This document shows, piece by piece, positions 7,317 to 16,544 of a DNA stretch of 64,000 nucleotides. The notes beneath the pieces were generated by a model that was given only the letters and a program-made list of their open reading frames with translations, was not told where the DNA came from and searched no databases. A program made the translations under genes and the position numbers. Numbering within the stretch: position 1 is the stretch's first letter; each line of letters begins with the position of its first letter. The stretch covers positions 1-64,000 of the forward strand of contig JAJFKC010000009.1 in assembly GCA_021773435.1 (NCBI GenBank), in the 5' to 3' direction. This DNA comes from Porticoccaceae bacterium. GTDB taxonomy: Bacteria > Pseudomonadota > Gammaproteobacteria > Pseudomonadales > Porticoccaceae.

Positions 7317-8573
7317 GTGAAATTTTCTACATTCTATGAAATGCAATCACCCAAGCCCTGGGAGGATGGTGCCGAGGCGCGCATCCTTAAGGAAGCTCTG
7401 GAGCAGGTCGAGTTGGCGGATCGCCTGGGCTTTCACTATGCCTGGGAGGTCGAGCACCACTTTCTTGAAGAATATTCTCATTCTTCCGCCCCTGAAGTTT
7501 TTCTCGCCGCCGCCAGTCGGAACACCACGAACATTCGTCTTGGCCACGGCGTGGTGCTGACACATCCCAAGTACAACCATCCAGCGCGGGTCGCTGAGCG
7601 TTTAGCGACGCTCGATATTCTTTCCGATGGTCGGGTCGAGTGGGGCACCGGAGAGTCGTCGTCCAATGTTGAGCTGGGCGGCTTCGAAATAGATCCCGAA
7701 ACCAAGCGCGATGCCTGGCAGGAGGTGGTCGAGCAGACCGCCAATATGATGGCCATGACGCCGTATCCGGGTTTTAGTGGCGACTTCTTTTCCATGCCCT
7801 GTCGCAATGTGGTACCTAAACCGATGCAGCGGCCGCATCCGCCGATATGGGTGGCCTGCTCTCGACGGTCGACCATTCAACTGGCCGCTCGCAACGGTGT
7901 CGGCGCACTGGTGTTTGGTTTTATCGACCCGGACGACGCCAAACACTGGGTGGATGAGTATTACAGCATCATCAAAAGCTCCGAGTGTGTACCGATTGGA
8001 CACACTGTTAACGCCAATATCACCATGATTGTTGGCTTTGCCATTGATGATGATCGAGATAAAGCCGCGCAAAAAGGCCAGGAAGGCTATGAGTTTTTCA
8101 GTCGGGCTGGCGCGCATTACTACGTTAAAGGCCCTCATCAACCATCCAGGGCTAATTTATGGGAGAACTTCCAGGCGACCCGCGACAAGTGGCGATTGCC
8201 GGTGTCTCCGGGTATCGGCACACCGGAGGACGTGCGTGGCACTATGCGCGAATATCAGGCCTCCGGGCTTGATCAAATCGGTTTTGTGCAACAGTGTGGC
8301 ATGAATCGACACGAAGATATTTGCGAATCCCTGGAGCGCTTTTCAAGCGAGGTGATGCCTGAATTTGTCGAGCATGAAGCAGAAAGAGAAGCCCGTAAGG
8401 CAGAAGATCTGGCGCCTTATATCGAGCAGGCCATGGCGCGCAAGCAATGGATGGCGCCAATTGCTGAGAAAGCTATCCCACTGATTGATACTCGCTCTAG
8501 CGATATTATTGCGTCAGTAGAGGAGGGTGGTCTGGCCTCTCTGGCAGTGCCAGGCCGTAATCCCGATGCCTAA
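7317..8573 (+). CDS. Luciferase-like (LLM class) flavin-dependent monooxygenase
   Basis: 418 residues, longer than the usual 330-380 of this group. The TIM-barrel start KFSTFYEMQSPKPW, the VEHHF segment and the RVAERLATLDILSDGRVEWGTG motif are typical of bacterial luciferase-like monooxygenases that use FMNH2 from a partner reductase. The C-terminal part after residue 350 is charged and helical (EHEAEREARKAEDL). The start is GTG, chosen because of the strong GAGGGGGAAG SD. The reading frame ends in a 13-nt tandem array shared with convergent recQ. Substrate is unknown. Confidence 0.82.
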   Translation: MKFSTFYEMQSPKPWEDGAEARILKEALEQVELADRLGFHYAWEVEHHFLEEYSHSSAPEVFLAAASRNTTNIRLGHGVVLTHPKYNHPARVAERLATLDILSDGRVEWGTGESSSNVELGGFEIDPETKRDAWQEVVEQTANMMAMTPYPGFSGDFFSMPCRNVVPKPMQRPHPPIWVACSRRSTIQLAARNGVGALVFGFIDPDDAKHWVDEYYSIIKSSECVPIGHTVNANITMIVGFAIDDDRDKAAQKGQEGYEFFSRAGAHYYVKGPHQPSRANLWENFQATRDKWRLPVSPGIGTPEDVRGTMREYQASGLDQIGFVQQCGMNRHEDICESLERFSSEVMPEFVEHEAEREARKAEDLAPYIEQAMARKQWMAPIAEKAIPLIDTRSSDIIASVEEGGLASLAVPGRNPDA

Positions 8574-8608
8574 CCGAGACGTCTAGTCCAGAAGGCTAAT
8601 CCAGAAGC
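8570..8608. repeat. 13-nt tandem array between convergent genes, with stops in every frame
   Basis: CTAACCGAGACGT (8570-8582), CTAGTCCAGAAGG (8583-8595) and CTAATCCAGAAGC (8596-8608) are adjacent 13-mers. The first TAA (8571) is the stop of the luciferase-like gene. TAA/TAG recur at 8584 and 8597, which fall in the two other frames. The CTA prefix gives TAG on the - strand in each copy, just after the recQ stop. Confidence 0.72.
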
Positions 8609-8621
8609 CTGGGCCCGATCA

Positions 8622-10865
8622 TCAAATCGAGGCCTGCACGCATTTTAGAACGCCATAGTCATACTGTTCCTCCAGCGCGTCATAGACGGGCTTGAGGCGA
8701 CCTTTCTCTTCATCCTCCAGGGATTCAATAGTTAGCACGATTTCCTGATATTCAGTTTTATCTAAATTGAGTACGTCGAGGACGTCCAACAAGCCGATCT
8801 CGATGGCATCTGCAAGGTGGTTATAGACGGTACTGATTTTGGCATCGCGTTGTTGGGCAATTTGCTCAACGGGCAAGCCTTGTTGGTAGAGAATCAGTGT
8901 TTCATTAACCGTGGCGCTGAGGCGATTGTCGAGTAATTCGGGCAGCGGGTGCAGGGCGATTTCATCGAGAAACTGCTGACCGTAGCGCTGTAGTTTTTGC
9001 GCGCCGACACCGGAAACAAGGCCCATGTCGTGACTGCTTGTAGGCCGACGCTTAATCATCTCCTGCAAAGTAGCGTCGTGAAAAATCACGTAGGGCGGCA
9101 CACCAAATTCGGCAGCCAGCTCGCTACGCAGTGAGCGTAGCGCTTCCCACAAAGCTTGATCCTGAGGCCGCACCGGGCTTTTGTCTTTTTTGCCGGTAAG
9201 GGCTTTTTCATCTTTGGCTGGCTTTCTCAGGCTAAGCTTTTGTTCGCCCTTTAAAAGAGGGCGACATTTTTCTGTCAGTCGTAAAGCGCCATAGCCATCG
9301 GTGTCGATATCAAGAAAGCTCAGGGCGATCAGTTGGCGGAAAATCGTTCTCCATTCGCTGACCGAGAACTCAGCACCGACACCGAAGGTGCTGACCTGAT
9401 CGTGACGATTATGCTGAATCCTCTCGTCGCTTTTACCCAGTAATACGTCAACCAGGTAGTTCACACCAAAGCGCTGATCGGTTCGATAAACGCAGGACAG
9501 GGCTTTCTGAGCAGCGACGGTGGCATCCCATTGTTCCGGTGGGCTCAGGCAATTATCACAATTACCACAGCGTTCGTTGCTATGCTCTTCAATACTCTTA
9601 TCTTCCAAGCTCTCATCTTCAAAATAGGTGAGTAGAGCGTGGCGGCGACAGGTAATTAATTCACACAGACCTAGCATGGATTCGAGCTTGTGATGCTCCA
9701 CCCGTTTCTGGTTTTCGCTGGCCTTGGAGTTCTGGGTGAATTGCCGCAGTGTGATCACATCCTGCAGACCGTATGCCATCCAGGCATTGGCAGGCTCGCC
9801 GTCGCGCCCGGCGCGTCCGGTCTCCTGATAATAGGCTTCAATACTTTTTGGCAAGCTCAGGTGGGCGACAAAGCGCACGTCGGGTTTATCAATGCCCATA
9901 CCAAAGGCGATGGTCGCAACAATAATGACGCCGTCTTCCCGGAGGAAGCGTTGCTGATTGGTCTGCCGTAGCTGACTGGATAGCCCAGCGTGGTAGGGCA
10001 GGGCGACTCGGCCCTGGTCACTGAACCACTCTGCAGTGGCCTCGACTTTCTTTCGAGACAGGCAATAAACAATGCCGGCATCCTGGGGGTGGTTTGCCTC
10101 GATAAATCGCCACAGGCGCTGCCGTGGATTATTGCCCTCCGATATGGCGTATTGGATATTGGGGCGATCAAAGCTGTTAACAAAAAGCTGTGCATTTTCC
10201 AGATGAAGCTGGCTGACGATTTCATCGCGGGTGCGCCGATCGGCAGTGGCGGTCAGGGCAATACGAGGAACGCTGGGGTAGCGATCATGAACAATGTTGA
10301 GTTGTTGGTATTCAACGCGGAAATCATGGCCCCACTGGGATACACAATGGGCTTCGTCGATGGCAAATAATGATAAACGACAGCGATCCAGCAAGTTGAG
10401 CATGCGATCACTTAGCAAACGCTCGGGGGCTACGTAGACAATGCTTAGCTCATTGTTAAGCAGTTGTTGCTCAATGGCATAGGCTTCGTCGCCGCTTAAA
10501 CTCGAATTAAGAAACGCGGCTTTGATGCCGAGTTGCTGCAGGGCATCGACCTGATCCTGCATCAGAGCGATCAAGGGCGATACCACGATGGCAAGGCCAT
10601 CGAGCACCAGGGCCGGAATCTGGTAGCACAGTGACTTGCCACCACCGGTGGGCATCAGTACGAAAGCATCATCACCGTCCAGCAGCGCCTGAATAACCTC
10701 TGCCTGTGAGTGACGAAAGGCATCGTATCCGAAGGTGGATTGAAGAATCGATAGAGTGCGGTTCTCAGAAGCGTCCCCAGTTGAGTTCACAATAGCTGGG
10801 TCGGTAAGAGTCGGGTCGGTAATAGTTGGTTCCATAGCAGTTGGTTTCACAACAGTTCTGTTCAT
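8622..10865 (-). CDS. recQ: ATP-dependent DNA helicase RecQ
   Basis: 747 residues, longer than the roughly 610 of E. coli RecQ. Order: a low-complexity N-terminal tail of pentapeptide repeats (residues 1-30), the helicase core with Walker [14 protein letters not shown] and DEAH box [12 protein letters not shown], the second RecA lobe with [10 protein letters not shown], a zinc-binding RQC region ([10 protein letters not shown] ... CGNCDNC) and an HRDC domain (about 580-650). A C-terminal helix-turn-helix extension (about 660-747; [14 protein letters not shown]) accounts for much of the extra length. It unwinds DNA in 3'-5' direction during recombination and fork repair. The first ATG was used; a later ATG at residue 11 would remove part of the repeats. 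Confidence 0.92.
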   Translation of the reverse strand: MNRTVVKPTAMEPTITDPTLTDPAIVNSTGDASENRTLSILQSTFGYDAFRHSQAEVIQALLDGDDAFVLMPTGGGKSLCYQIPALVLDGLAIVVSPLIALMQDQVDALQQLGIKAAFLNSSLSGDEAYAIEQQLLNNELSIVYVAPERLLSDRMLNLLDRCRLSLFAIDEAHCVSQWGHDFRVEYQQLNIVHDRYPSVPRIALTATADRRTRDEIVSQLHLENAQLFVNSFDRPNIQYAISEGNNPRQRLWRFIEANHPQDAGIVYCLSRKKVEATAEWFSDQGRVALPYHAGLSSQLRQTNQQRFLREDGVIIVATIAFGMGIDKPDVRFVAHLSLPKSIEAYYQETGRAGRDGEPANAWMAYGLQDVITLRQFTQNSKASENQKRVEHHKLESMLGLCELITCRRHALLTYFEDESLEDKSIEEHSNERCGNCDNCLSPPEQWDATVAAQKALSCVYRTDQRFGVNYLVDVLLGKSDERIQHNRHDQVSTFGVGAEFSVSEWRTIFRQLIALSFLDIDTDGYGALRLTEKCRPLLKGEQKLSLRKPAKDEKALTGKKDKSPVRPQDQALWEALRSLRSELAAEFGVPPYVIFHDATLQEMIKRRPTSSHDMGLVSGVGAQKLQRYGQQFLDEIALHPLPELLDNRLSATVNETLILYQQGLPVEQIAQQRDAKISTVYNHLADAIEIGLLDVLDVLNLDKTEYQEIVLTIESLEDEEKGRLKPVYDALEEQYDYGVLKCVQASI
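10788..10862 (-). repeat. Five in-frame 15-nt units at the recQ N-terminus
   Basis: Five adjacent 15-mers, such as GGTAAGAGTCGGGTC and GGTAATAGTTGGTTC, fill codons 2-26 of recQ. They encode pentapeptides of the form PTxxD/E ([20 protein letters not shown]). The unit is a multiple of three, so the reading frame is kept. Confidence 0.7.
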
Positions 10866-10972
10866 AATACAAATCGTCCTTGAGTTGTAAGTCTGGTGAA
10901 CATAGTGGGGGAATTCATTGGCGGGATAAGAAGTGATTCTAGAGAGGGGGGTGGGGTATTAGCAAGGTAAAA

Positions 10973-11014
10973 AGCCAGCGAGTGAGTGGTGTAGTATAAA
11001 TAGCGTCGCTGGCT
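10973..11014. promoter_or_regulatory. 9-bp inverted repeat in the recQ / luciferase-like divergent spacer
   Basis: AGCCAGCGA (10973-10981) and TCGCTGGCT (11006-11014) are perfect inverted repeats separated by 24 nt that contain TAGTATAAAT, a possible -10 element. It lies between divergent genes, so it may be an operator or the first part of the 5' leader. Confidence 0.35.
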
Positions 11015-11071
11015 CGGGTGAATGCCTGGGCGGCGTCTGGGTTACATAAGCGCTTGAATAAAGGAAGAATG

Positions 11072-11872
11072 ATGAAAATTGGCGTGAGCATTCGAACCAT
11101 GGGTCCGCAGTCAACGCGGGGGATCATCACTGAGTGTGCCTTGCATGCGGAACAAGTGGGTCTGGATTCCATCTGGCTTGCCGAGCATATTGCCATTCCG
11201 CCGGAAGATTCAGAAGGCTCTGATGGCCGCTATCTGGATCCACTCATCACACTTTCTTACCTGGCCGCGAAGACCCAGCGCATCAAGCTGGCGACAGGCG
11301 CTTTAATTCTGCCCTACCGATCACCGCTGGTGACTGCCAAATTGGTGGCGACTCTACAGGAGCTGGCTGAACACCGATTGATACTAGGGGTGGGCATCGG
11401 CTGGATGCGCAGTGAATTCAAAACCTTGGGTTTGAATATGCGCAAACGGGTGAGTGACTCTGAAGCCGTGCTGGAATTTCTTCACCAGGCTTTTGATAAT
11501 GATGTTGTAGAGCTGAATGAACAGCAATTCCTGTTTAGACCACGACCGAAACGGCCACCGATTCTGGTGGGTGGCGCGCCGCCTCATGCGATAGAACGGG
11601 CCGTTAAATATGGCGATGGCTGGTTGCCCATGGGAATGTCACCGGAAGAGTTAAAACCCTGGATAGAACACTATCGGGAAGCTGCCAATGAGGCGGGCAA
11701 AGACGAACCTGAAGTTGTTGCCATTAGCGTGCTGCCGACAGATGATGTGGCTCAGTGTCGTGATCTTTGTGGGGCGTATAAATCGGTGGGTGTGACGACC
11801 TTAGTCCATAGTCAGAGATACGATGAGGCTGCAGAATTAAAAACCGTAATGGACAAATTGGTACCTGAATGA
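11072..11872 (+). CDS. LLM-class flavin/F420-type oxidoreductase (TIGR03619-like)
   Basis: 266 residues, a single TIM barrel. The features MKIGVSIRTMGPQ, DSIWLAEHIAIPPE, LATGALILPYRSPLVTAKLVATLQEL and LGVGIGWMRSEF are typical of the luciferase-like oxidoreductases annotated as F420-dependent. Flavin use is more likely in a gammaproteobacterium. The longest ORF begins 18 codons earlier, but AAGGA lies 6 nt before the ATG at 11072. The gene is divergent from recQ. It is the second luciferase-like gene of this region; the substrate is unknown. Confidence 0.82.
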   Translation: MKIGVSIRTMGPQSTRGIITECALHAEQVGLDSIWLAEHIAIPPEDSEGSDGRYLDPLITLSYLAAKTQRIKLATGALILPYRSPLVTAKLVATLQELAEHRLILGVGIGWMRSEFKTLGLNMRKRVSDSEAVLEFLHQAFDNDVVELNEQQFLFRPRPKRPPILVGGAPPHAIERAVKYGDGWLPMGMSPEELKPWIEHYREAANEAGKDEPEVVAISVLPTDDVAQCRDLCGAYKSVGVTTLVHSQRYDEAAELKTVMDKLVPE

Positions 11873-11952
11873 CAGTAAAAAACAATAAGCTATTTGCGCT
11901 GTCATTGTCATTAAATTGGTCTTTCAAAGGCGAATAACAATTAGGATGGGTT

Positions 11953-12137
11953 ATGAACTGGGATGCGATAAGTGGCGAGTCGTAGCTGGCGGATATGAAC
12001 AGTTTGTTCAGTCGACCCTGGCAGTTCAGCGCATGTGGAGCTACTGCGGACATGTATATGATCCAGACTTTAGAGTACACGTTGAATCTATTATTGATCA
12101 GTCAAAAAGTGGTGGGCTGAAGATTCACGATATATAG
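11953..12137 (+). pseudogene. Probable remnant of the MNWDAI-type membrane-protein family
   Basis: An ATG at 11953 opens MNWDAISGES then stops (11983-11985). This matches the N-terminus of the intact gene at 24353-24877 (MNWDAIGAISE). Further on, in another frame, WSYCGHVYDPDFRVHVESI resembles that family's C-terminal FDPDFVAHINAKL stretch. The membrane segment and middle are missing. I read it as an internally deleted, frameshifted copy. The alternative is a chance 73-aa ORF (11916-12137) with no function. Confidence 0.4.
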
Positions 12138-12168
12138 TATTAAACAAAGTATTTGGTGGCGTATTCGG

Positions 12169-12561
12169 ATGATGGTTGATGATTCAGGCAAAACTAAATC
12201 CCACATAGAAAGTATCAGCGCCATCACATTGGTAACAGCCGATATGGCCACCAGCGTAGCGTTTTATAAAGCGCTGGGCATGAAGCTTCGCTTTGGTGGT
12301 GAGCTGTCTAGCTTTACCAGCCTTCATGCTGGCACCTGTCATGTAAACCTGGTGGTTAATGATCGGGAGCGCAGCGACTTCTGGGGCCGGGTGATTTTTT
12401 ATGTTGATGATGTCGATACCCTATATGAGCAGATTCTCACAGCAGGCTACGCCACCGAGACGAAACCGGCAGATGCCAATTGGGGGGAGCGCTATTTCCA
12501 TATTCGCGACCCGGACAATCATGAGTTAAGCTTTGCCCGCCTGTTGCACAGCAACAGGTAG
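12169..12561 (+). CDS. VOC (glyoxalase/dioxygenase fold) family protein
   Basis: 130 residues forming one vicinal-oxygen-chelate module pair: ISAITLVTADMATSVAFYKALGM at the start and YFHIRDPDNHELSFARLL at the end. The DPDNHELSF segment carries the usual C-terminal metal-ligand glutamate, and RYFHIRDP the strand before it. Family members isomerise, cleave or bind small substrates using a divalent metal. Here it precedes a P450 and an acyl-CoA synthetase on the same strand, so it may belong to a degradation pathway. Two adjacent ATGs begin the ORF; either may be used. Confidence 0.78.
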   Translation: MMVDDSGKTKSHIESISAITLVTADMATSVAFYKALGMKLRFGGELSSFTSLHAGTCHVNLVVNDRERSDFWGRVIFYVDDVDTLYEQILTAGYATETKPADANWGERYFHIRDPDNHELSFARLLHSNR

Positions 12562-12646
12562 AAACCCTTTTTGATCCGGGAGAGAGTTCGCCAGCTCTCA
12601 CGCCTGATTACCGTTTTATACCTCATCCTATAGAGAAAAGTAGCTT

Positions 12647-13900
12647 ATGTCGGCCAGTGACCTGCAATTCGATCCCACCATTCGCGAGACGATCGACAAT
12701 CCCTTCCCGCTGTTTGAACGACTGCAACGGGAGATGCCGATTCACTGGAGCGACAAGGCGCGAGGCTGGGTGGTGACCCGCTTTGAAGACTGTAAGACCA
12801 TATTGCTCGACAAACGCTTTTCTTCAGAGCGGATGAAGCCGTTCTTTGAATCCCTGGGCGAGGAGCAGAGGACGCGTCTGAAAAACATCGAATCCTCCGT
12901 GGGTCTGTGGGCGGTATTCCTTGACCCACCCGATCACACGCGTCTGCGTGGTTTGCTGAACCGAAGTTTTACCTCACGGGCGGTGAATGATATGGCGCCC
13001 AATATCGCCGAGATTGTCCACGATTTGATTGATAGCGTTTCCCAGCGCGCACAGATCGATTTTATTCGCGATATTGCCTACCGCATTCCCGCTGCGGTGA
13101 TTATGGAAATGCTCGGTGCGCCGCGCTCAGAAATCGAGAACTTTAAAACCTGGTCCGATGATCTGGGGCTTTTTGTCGGCAGTTCGCGGGTTACGCCGGA
13201 CAAATATGAGCGAGCAGAAGCCGCCGTGATACGCATGAGTGATGCCTTTCGCGATTTGATTGCTGAGCGGCGGGCTAAACCGAGAGCCGACCTGATTACC
13301 GAACTCATTCGCGCTGAGGAAAATGGCAAAGTACTGGATGAGCAGGAGTTAATTGCCACCTGTATATTGTTGCTTTTCGCTGGTCATGAAACCACCGGCA
13401 ATATGCTGGGTACCGGCATGTATTATTTTATGAAGCATCTGGACCAGTGGCGGGATTTGCGTGAGCATCCTGAGCTGGGCGAGCAGGCGAGCGAAGAGGT
13501 GCTGCGTTACGATGGCCCCAACGCGGCGGTGACCCGTGTTGCGAGTCAGGATATAGAGGTCGGTGGCCATGTTGTCAAAAAAGGTCAGCGGGTATTTGCC
13601 ATGATCAATGCGGCAAATCGTGATCCTGAAATATTTGCTGATCCCCAGCGTTTTGATATTCGACGCGTGGCAAGTGGCGGCACAGCCTTAGGTCAGTTTG
13701 CTTTTGGTCATGGCATACATTTTTGTATTGGCGCGCCGCTGGCACGGTTGGAAGGACGAATAGCTTTCCCTATTTTTGCCCAGCGCCTGCTGAACCTAAA
13801 AATGCTGGGCGGGGAACCTCGGTGGTTTGATAGCCTGAGCTTTCGCGGCTTGACAGAGCTGCCTATGAGCTGTGATTTTGTTGCGAGAGGTGATTCTTGA
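12647..13900 (+). CDS. Cytochrome P450 (bacterial class I type)
   Basis: 417 residues, the usual length of soluble bacterial P450s. The oxygen-binding I-helix motif is AGHETTGNM (about residue 246), the ExxR pair is EEVLRYDG, and the heme-thiolate loop is FGHGIHFCIGAPLARLEG (about residue 350) with the axial cysteine present. It hydroxylates a small hydrophobic substrate with electrons from a ferredoxin. No ferredoxin or reductase gene lies beside it. Its resemblance to fatty-acid/terpene/sterol-type CYPs is general only. Neighbouring VOC and acyl-CoA synthetase genes suggest a catabolic role. Confidence 0.9.
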   Translation: MSASDLQFDPTIRETIDNPFPLFERLQREMPIHWSDKARGWVVTRFEDCKTILLDKRFSSERMKPFFESLGEEQRTRLKNIESSVGLWAVFLDPPDHTRLRGLLNRSFTSRAVNDMAPNIAEIVHDLIDSVSQRAQIDFIRDIAYRIPAAVIMEMLGAPRSEIENFKTWSDDLGLFVGSSRVTPDKYERAEAAVIRMSDAFRDLIAERRAKPRADLITELIRAEENGKVLDEQELIATCILLLFAGHETTGNMLGTGMYYFMKHLDQWRDLREHPELGEQASEEVLRYDGPNAAVTRVASQDIEVGGHVVKKGQRVFAMINAANRDPEIFADPQRFDIRRVASGGTALGQFAFGHGIHFCIGAPLARLEGRIAFPIFAQRLLNLKMLGGEPRWFDSLSFRGLTELPMSCDFVARGDS

Positions 13901-14036
13901 ACCGTCTACTTATGCGACAGATTATGAGATAAAATTTTCACGAAGCTATTTTTACCGGCTGTCTTTGATTTAGACCAAGGCTTTTGGTTTACAGGTGCAT
14001 ATCATCTCGTAGGTGGAAGTTGCCGTATGATTTTAT

Positions 14037-14068
14037 ATCATCGGATAGCAGCATCATCCGATAGCAGT
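14037..14068 (+). repeat. 16-nt tandem duplication upstream of the acyl-CoA synthetase
   Basis: ATCATCGGATAGCAGC (14037-14052) is followed directly by ATCATCCGATAGCAGT (14053-14068). The unit is not a multiple of three, which argues that the ORF extension running through it is not coding and supports the later start at 14141. Confidence 0.65.
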
Positions 14069-14140
14069 AATTCATCTGACTGGTCGAAAGGACTTAAAGC
14101 CAGCATGAAAAAAATAAACGGAACAAGGGGAGTAACAGCA

Positions 14141-15694
14141 ATGTATCCAGGTAAATGGGCTCAGGAGTTCCCAGACAAAGCGGCAGTGATTCACTCTGTC
14201 ACCGGTGCCAGCACGACTTATAAAGAGTTAAATGATCGTTCCAATCAACTGGCCCAGTTGATGTGGGATAAAGGTCTACGCCCAGGCGACCACGTGGCGA
14301 TCTTTATGGAAAACAACCTGCGCTACTTTGAGGTGATCTGGGCGGCGATGCGTTCCGGGCTGTATCTGACCACGGTTAATCAATATCTCACCGATGAGGA
14401 AGCAGGCTATATTGTCGATAACTGTGGTGCTGTGGTTACGGTGTCTTCCACGGCAATGTCCGAGGTGGCAAACACGCTGCCGCAGTTCGCATCAAACTGC
14501 CACACCTGGCTGATGGTTGACGACATTGTCGATGGGTATGAGCTCTATGAGGACTCCATTGCTCAATATCCGGCCGTGCCTCTGGCTGACGAGCCGGCGG
14601 GCCAGTTTATGCTGTATAGCTCGGGGACTACGGGGCGACCCAAAGGCATTATTCGACCCATGTCCAAACAAAAAATTGCCGACAATGCTGGAGCGGTGGG
14701 TGGCATGCAAAAAGCGCTGTGGGCGGTTACTGAGGATTCTGTTTATCTGTCGCCAGCGCCTTTGTACCACTCCGCGCCGCTGTCCTTTTGTACTGGCATT
14801 CAGGCGTTGGGCGGTACGGTAGTGATGATGCCCAAGTTCAACGAAGAAGGTGCGCTGGCCGCCATCGAAAAATATAAGGTAACCCATAGCCAATGGGTAC
14901 CGACCATGTTTACCCGCATATTAAAAATGCCTGTCGAGCTACGGACTAAATACGATTTATCCTCTCACAAAGTGGCAGTTCACGCTGCCGCACCTTGCCC
15001 AGAGGGGATCAAACGGCAGATGTTCGACTGGTGGGGGCCGATCATTTACGAATATTATGGGGGTACCGAACTGAACGGACTGACTCACTGCCGCCCTGAA
15101 GAATGGCTTGCCCATCCGGGTACCGTGGGTAAACCGATACTGGGGGTGCTTCATATCTGCGATGAAGAGGGTAAGGAGCTGCCCACCAGTGAGGCCGGCT
15201 TGGTTTATTTTGAGCTGCCAAAAATGTCGTTTAAATATCACAACGACGAGGGTAAAACCAAAGAGTCTCAGCATCCACAACATAATAACTGGAGCGCGCT
15301 AGGCGACGTCGGTTATGTGGATGAAGATGGCTTTTTATATCTCACTGACCGAGCCACCTTTATGATCATTTCCGGCGGCGTCAATATCTATCCACAGGAA
15401 ATTGAAGATGCTTTGGTGATGCATGAGAAGATTGCCGATGTCGCAGTAATTGGTGTGCCCAATGAAGAGATGGGCGAGGAGGTAAAGGCCATAGTGCAAA
15501 CCGCCAACGGCATTACCGGTGATGATGATCTTGCTGCTGAAATTCTGGCTTATTCGAGAGAGCATATCGCCCATTACAAATGTCCGCGAAGTGTCGATTT
15601 TATGGAAGAGCTGCCGCGCCTACCTACCGGCAAACTTTACAAGCGGCTGATTAAAGATCGCTATTGGGGCAAGACGAATTCGCGCATTGTTTAG
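14141..15694 (+). CDS. AMP-binding acyl-CoA synthetase
   Basis: 517 residues. P-loop-like motif YSSGTTGRPKGI (about residue 158), YYGGTE, and the hinge region LTDRATFMIISGGVNIYPQEIEDAL are typical of ANL-family ligases. A C-terminal LPTGKLYKRLIKDRYW contains the conserved catalytic lysine. It activates a carboxylic acid as acyl-AMP, then acyl-CoA. Substrate class is not determinable. The ORF track opens at 14027, but AAGGGGAG lies 8-9 nt before the ATG at 14141, and the earlier part is a 16-nt repeat. Likely functions with the nearby dehydrogenase and hydratase genes. Confidence 0.85.
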   Translation: MYPGKWAQEFPDKAAVIHSVTGASTTYKELNDRSNQLAQLMWDKGLRPGDHVAIFMENNLRYFEVIWAAMRSGLYLTTVNQYLTDEEAGYIVDNCGAVVTVSSTAMSEVANTLPQFASNCHTWLMVDDIVDGYELYEDSIAQYPAVPLADEPAGQFMLYSSGTTGRPKGIIRPMSKQKIADNAGAVGGMQKALWAVTEDSVYLSPAPLYHSAPLSFCTGIQALGGTVVMMPKFNEEGALAAIEKYKVTHSQWVPTMFTRILKMPVELRTKYDLSSHKVAVHAAAPCPEGIKRQMFDWWGPIIYEYYGGTELNGLTHCRPEEWLAHPGTVGKPILGVLHICDEEGKELPTSEAGLVYFELPKMSFKYHNDEGKTKESQHPQHNNWSALGDVGYVDEDGFLYLTDRATFMIISGGVNIYPQEIEDALVMHEKIADVAVIGVPNEEMGEEVKAIVQTANGITGDDDLAAEILAYSREHIAHYKCPRSVDFMEELPRLPTGKLYKRLIKDRYWGKTNSRIV

Positions 15695-15749
15695 AGCAGT
15701 TTCACTGTAACGACGTTTTACGGTTCCATTCGTTTAAGGCTTCATGAAT

Positions 15750-16544
15750 TCAAGGTTCTATAAGCTTGCGATAAAGATGCCACGTAGCATGCCCCAGAAT
15801 AGGCAATACCGCCGCGAGACCCACCAGCAAAAACAGCGCACCGATCGCTAGAAGCACCACCACAATCAGACCCCAGATGGCCATCACGAACAGATTTGCA
15901 GTTACGGCCCTTAGGGATACGCTCATTGCAGTGAGCGATGTTACTGGCTTGTCCAGTAGCAGTGGAAACGCAACCACTGAAATAGCCAAAGCCGTAAACG
16001 CGAACAATAACCCGAGTGCGTTGCCGTAAAGCATTAGCCCGGCACCCTGTTTGGTGGTCATCAGTTGGTTGATGAACTCAGCCATAGAAACCGGAGGTGA
16101 AGCGCCAAATCGATCAAAATACAGATTCTGCGCGGTAAACATCCAGATCACATAGAGTACGGCCATTACCATCGAAAGGGCCACAATAGGCGCAAACGAA
16201 GCAGAGTGAACAAAATCGAAGGCCGAACGCCAATTGAGCTCGAGGCCCAGTTCTCGACGTCTACTTGTATTGAATAGTGCGACGCTTATTGCTGGACCGA
16301 TAAGAGTGAAACCAACAACCATCGGAACTGCAAGATAGAGCAGACTATCGGTTAGTAATAATAAGGTGAATAGTAATGCTGATAAGGGATAAATAAGGAA
16401 TAGAAATGCGCCGAAACTTGGCCTGGTGTTGAAATCGTCGTAACCTTCTCGTAGCGCCTGCCAAAGATCCTGCAGCCCAATTTTGCGGATTGCTATATCG
16501 CTGGATGAAACCTGAATCTCTCGGAAAGAGCTTTCTTGTGCCAT
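15750..16544 (-). CDS. DUF2189-family integral membrane protein
   Basis: 264 residues with about six hydrophobic helices. The opening IRKIGLQDLWQALREGYDDFNTRPSFGAFLFLIYPL is the DUF2189 signature. The family is found in many proteobacteria with no known function. GGAGG lies 8 nt before the ATG at 16544, so this start is preferred to the one 15 nt upstream. It ends convergently with the acyl-CoA synthetase gene and is separated by 270 bp from the glutamine amidotransferase gene upstream on the same strand. Confidence 0.78.
   Translation of the reverse strand: MAQESSFREIQVSSSDIAIRKIGLQDLWQALREGYDDFNTRPSFGAFLFLIYPLSALLFTLLLLTDSLLYLAVPMVVGFTLIGPAISVALFNTSRRRELGLELNWRSAFDFVHSASFAPIVALSMVMAVLYVIWMFTAQNLYFDRFGASPPVSMAEFINQLMTTKQGAGLMLYGNALGLLFAFTALAISVVAFPLLLDKPVTSLTAMSVSLRAVTANLFVMAIWGLIVVVLLAIGALFLLVGLAAVLPILGHATWHLYRKLIEP

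Noticed and set aside
11724-12080. 118-aa - strand ORF
   Set aside because: Antisense to the 3' end of the luciferase-like gene and the remnant region; no family resemblance.
14027-14140. N-terminal extension of the acyl-CoA synthetase
   Set aside because: It runs through a 16-nt duplication and lacks an SD, while the ATG at 14141 has AAGGGGAG.
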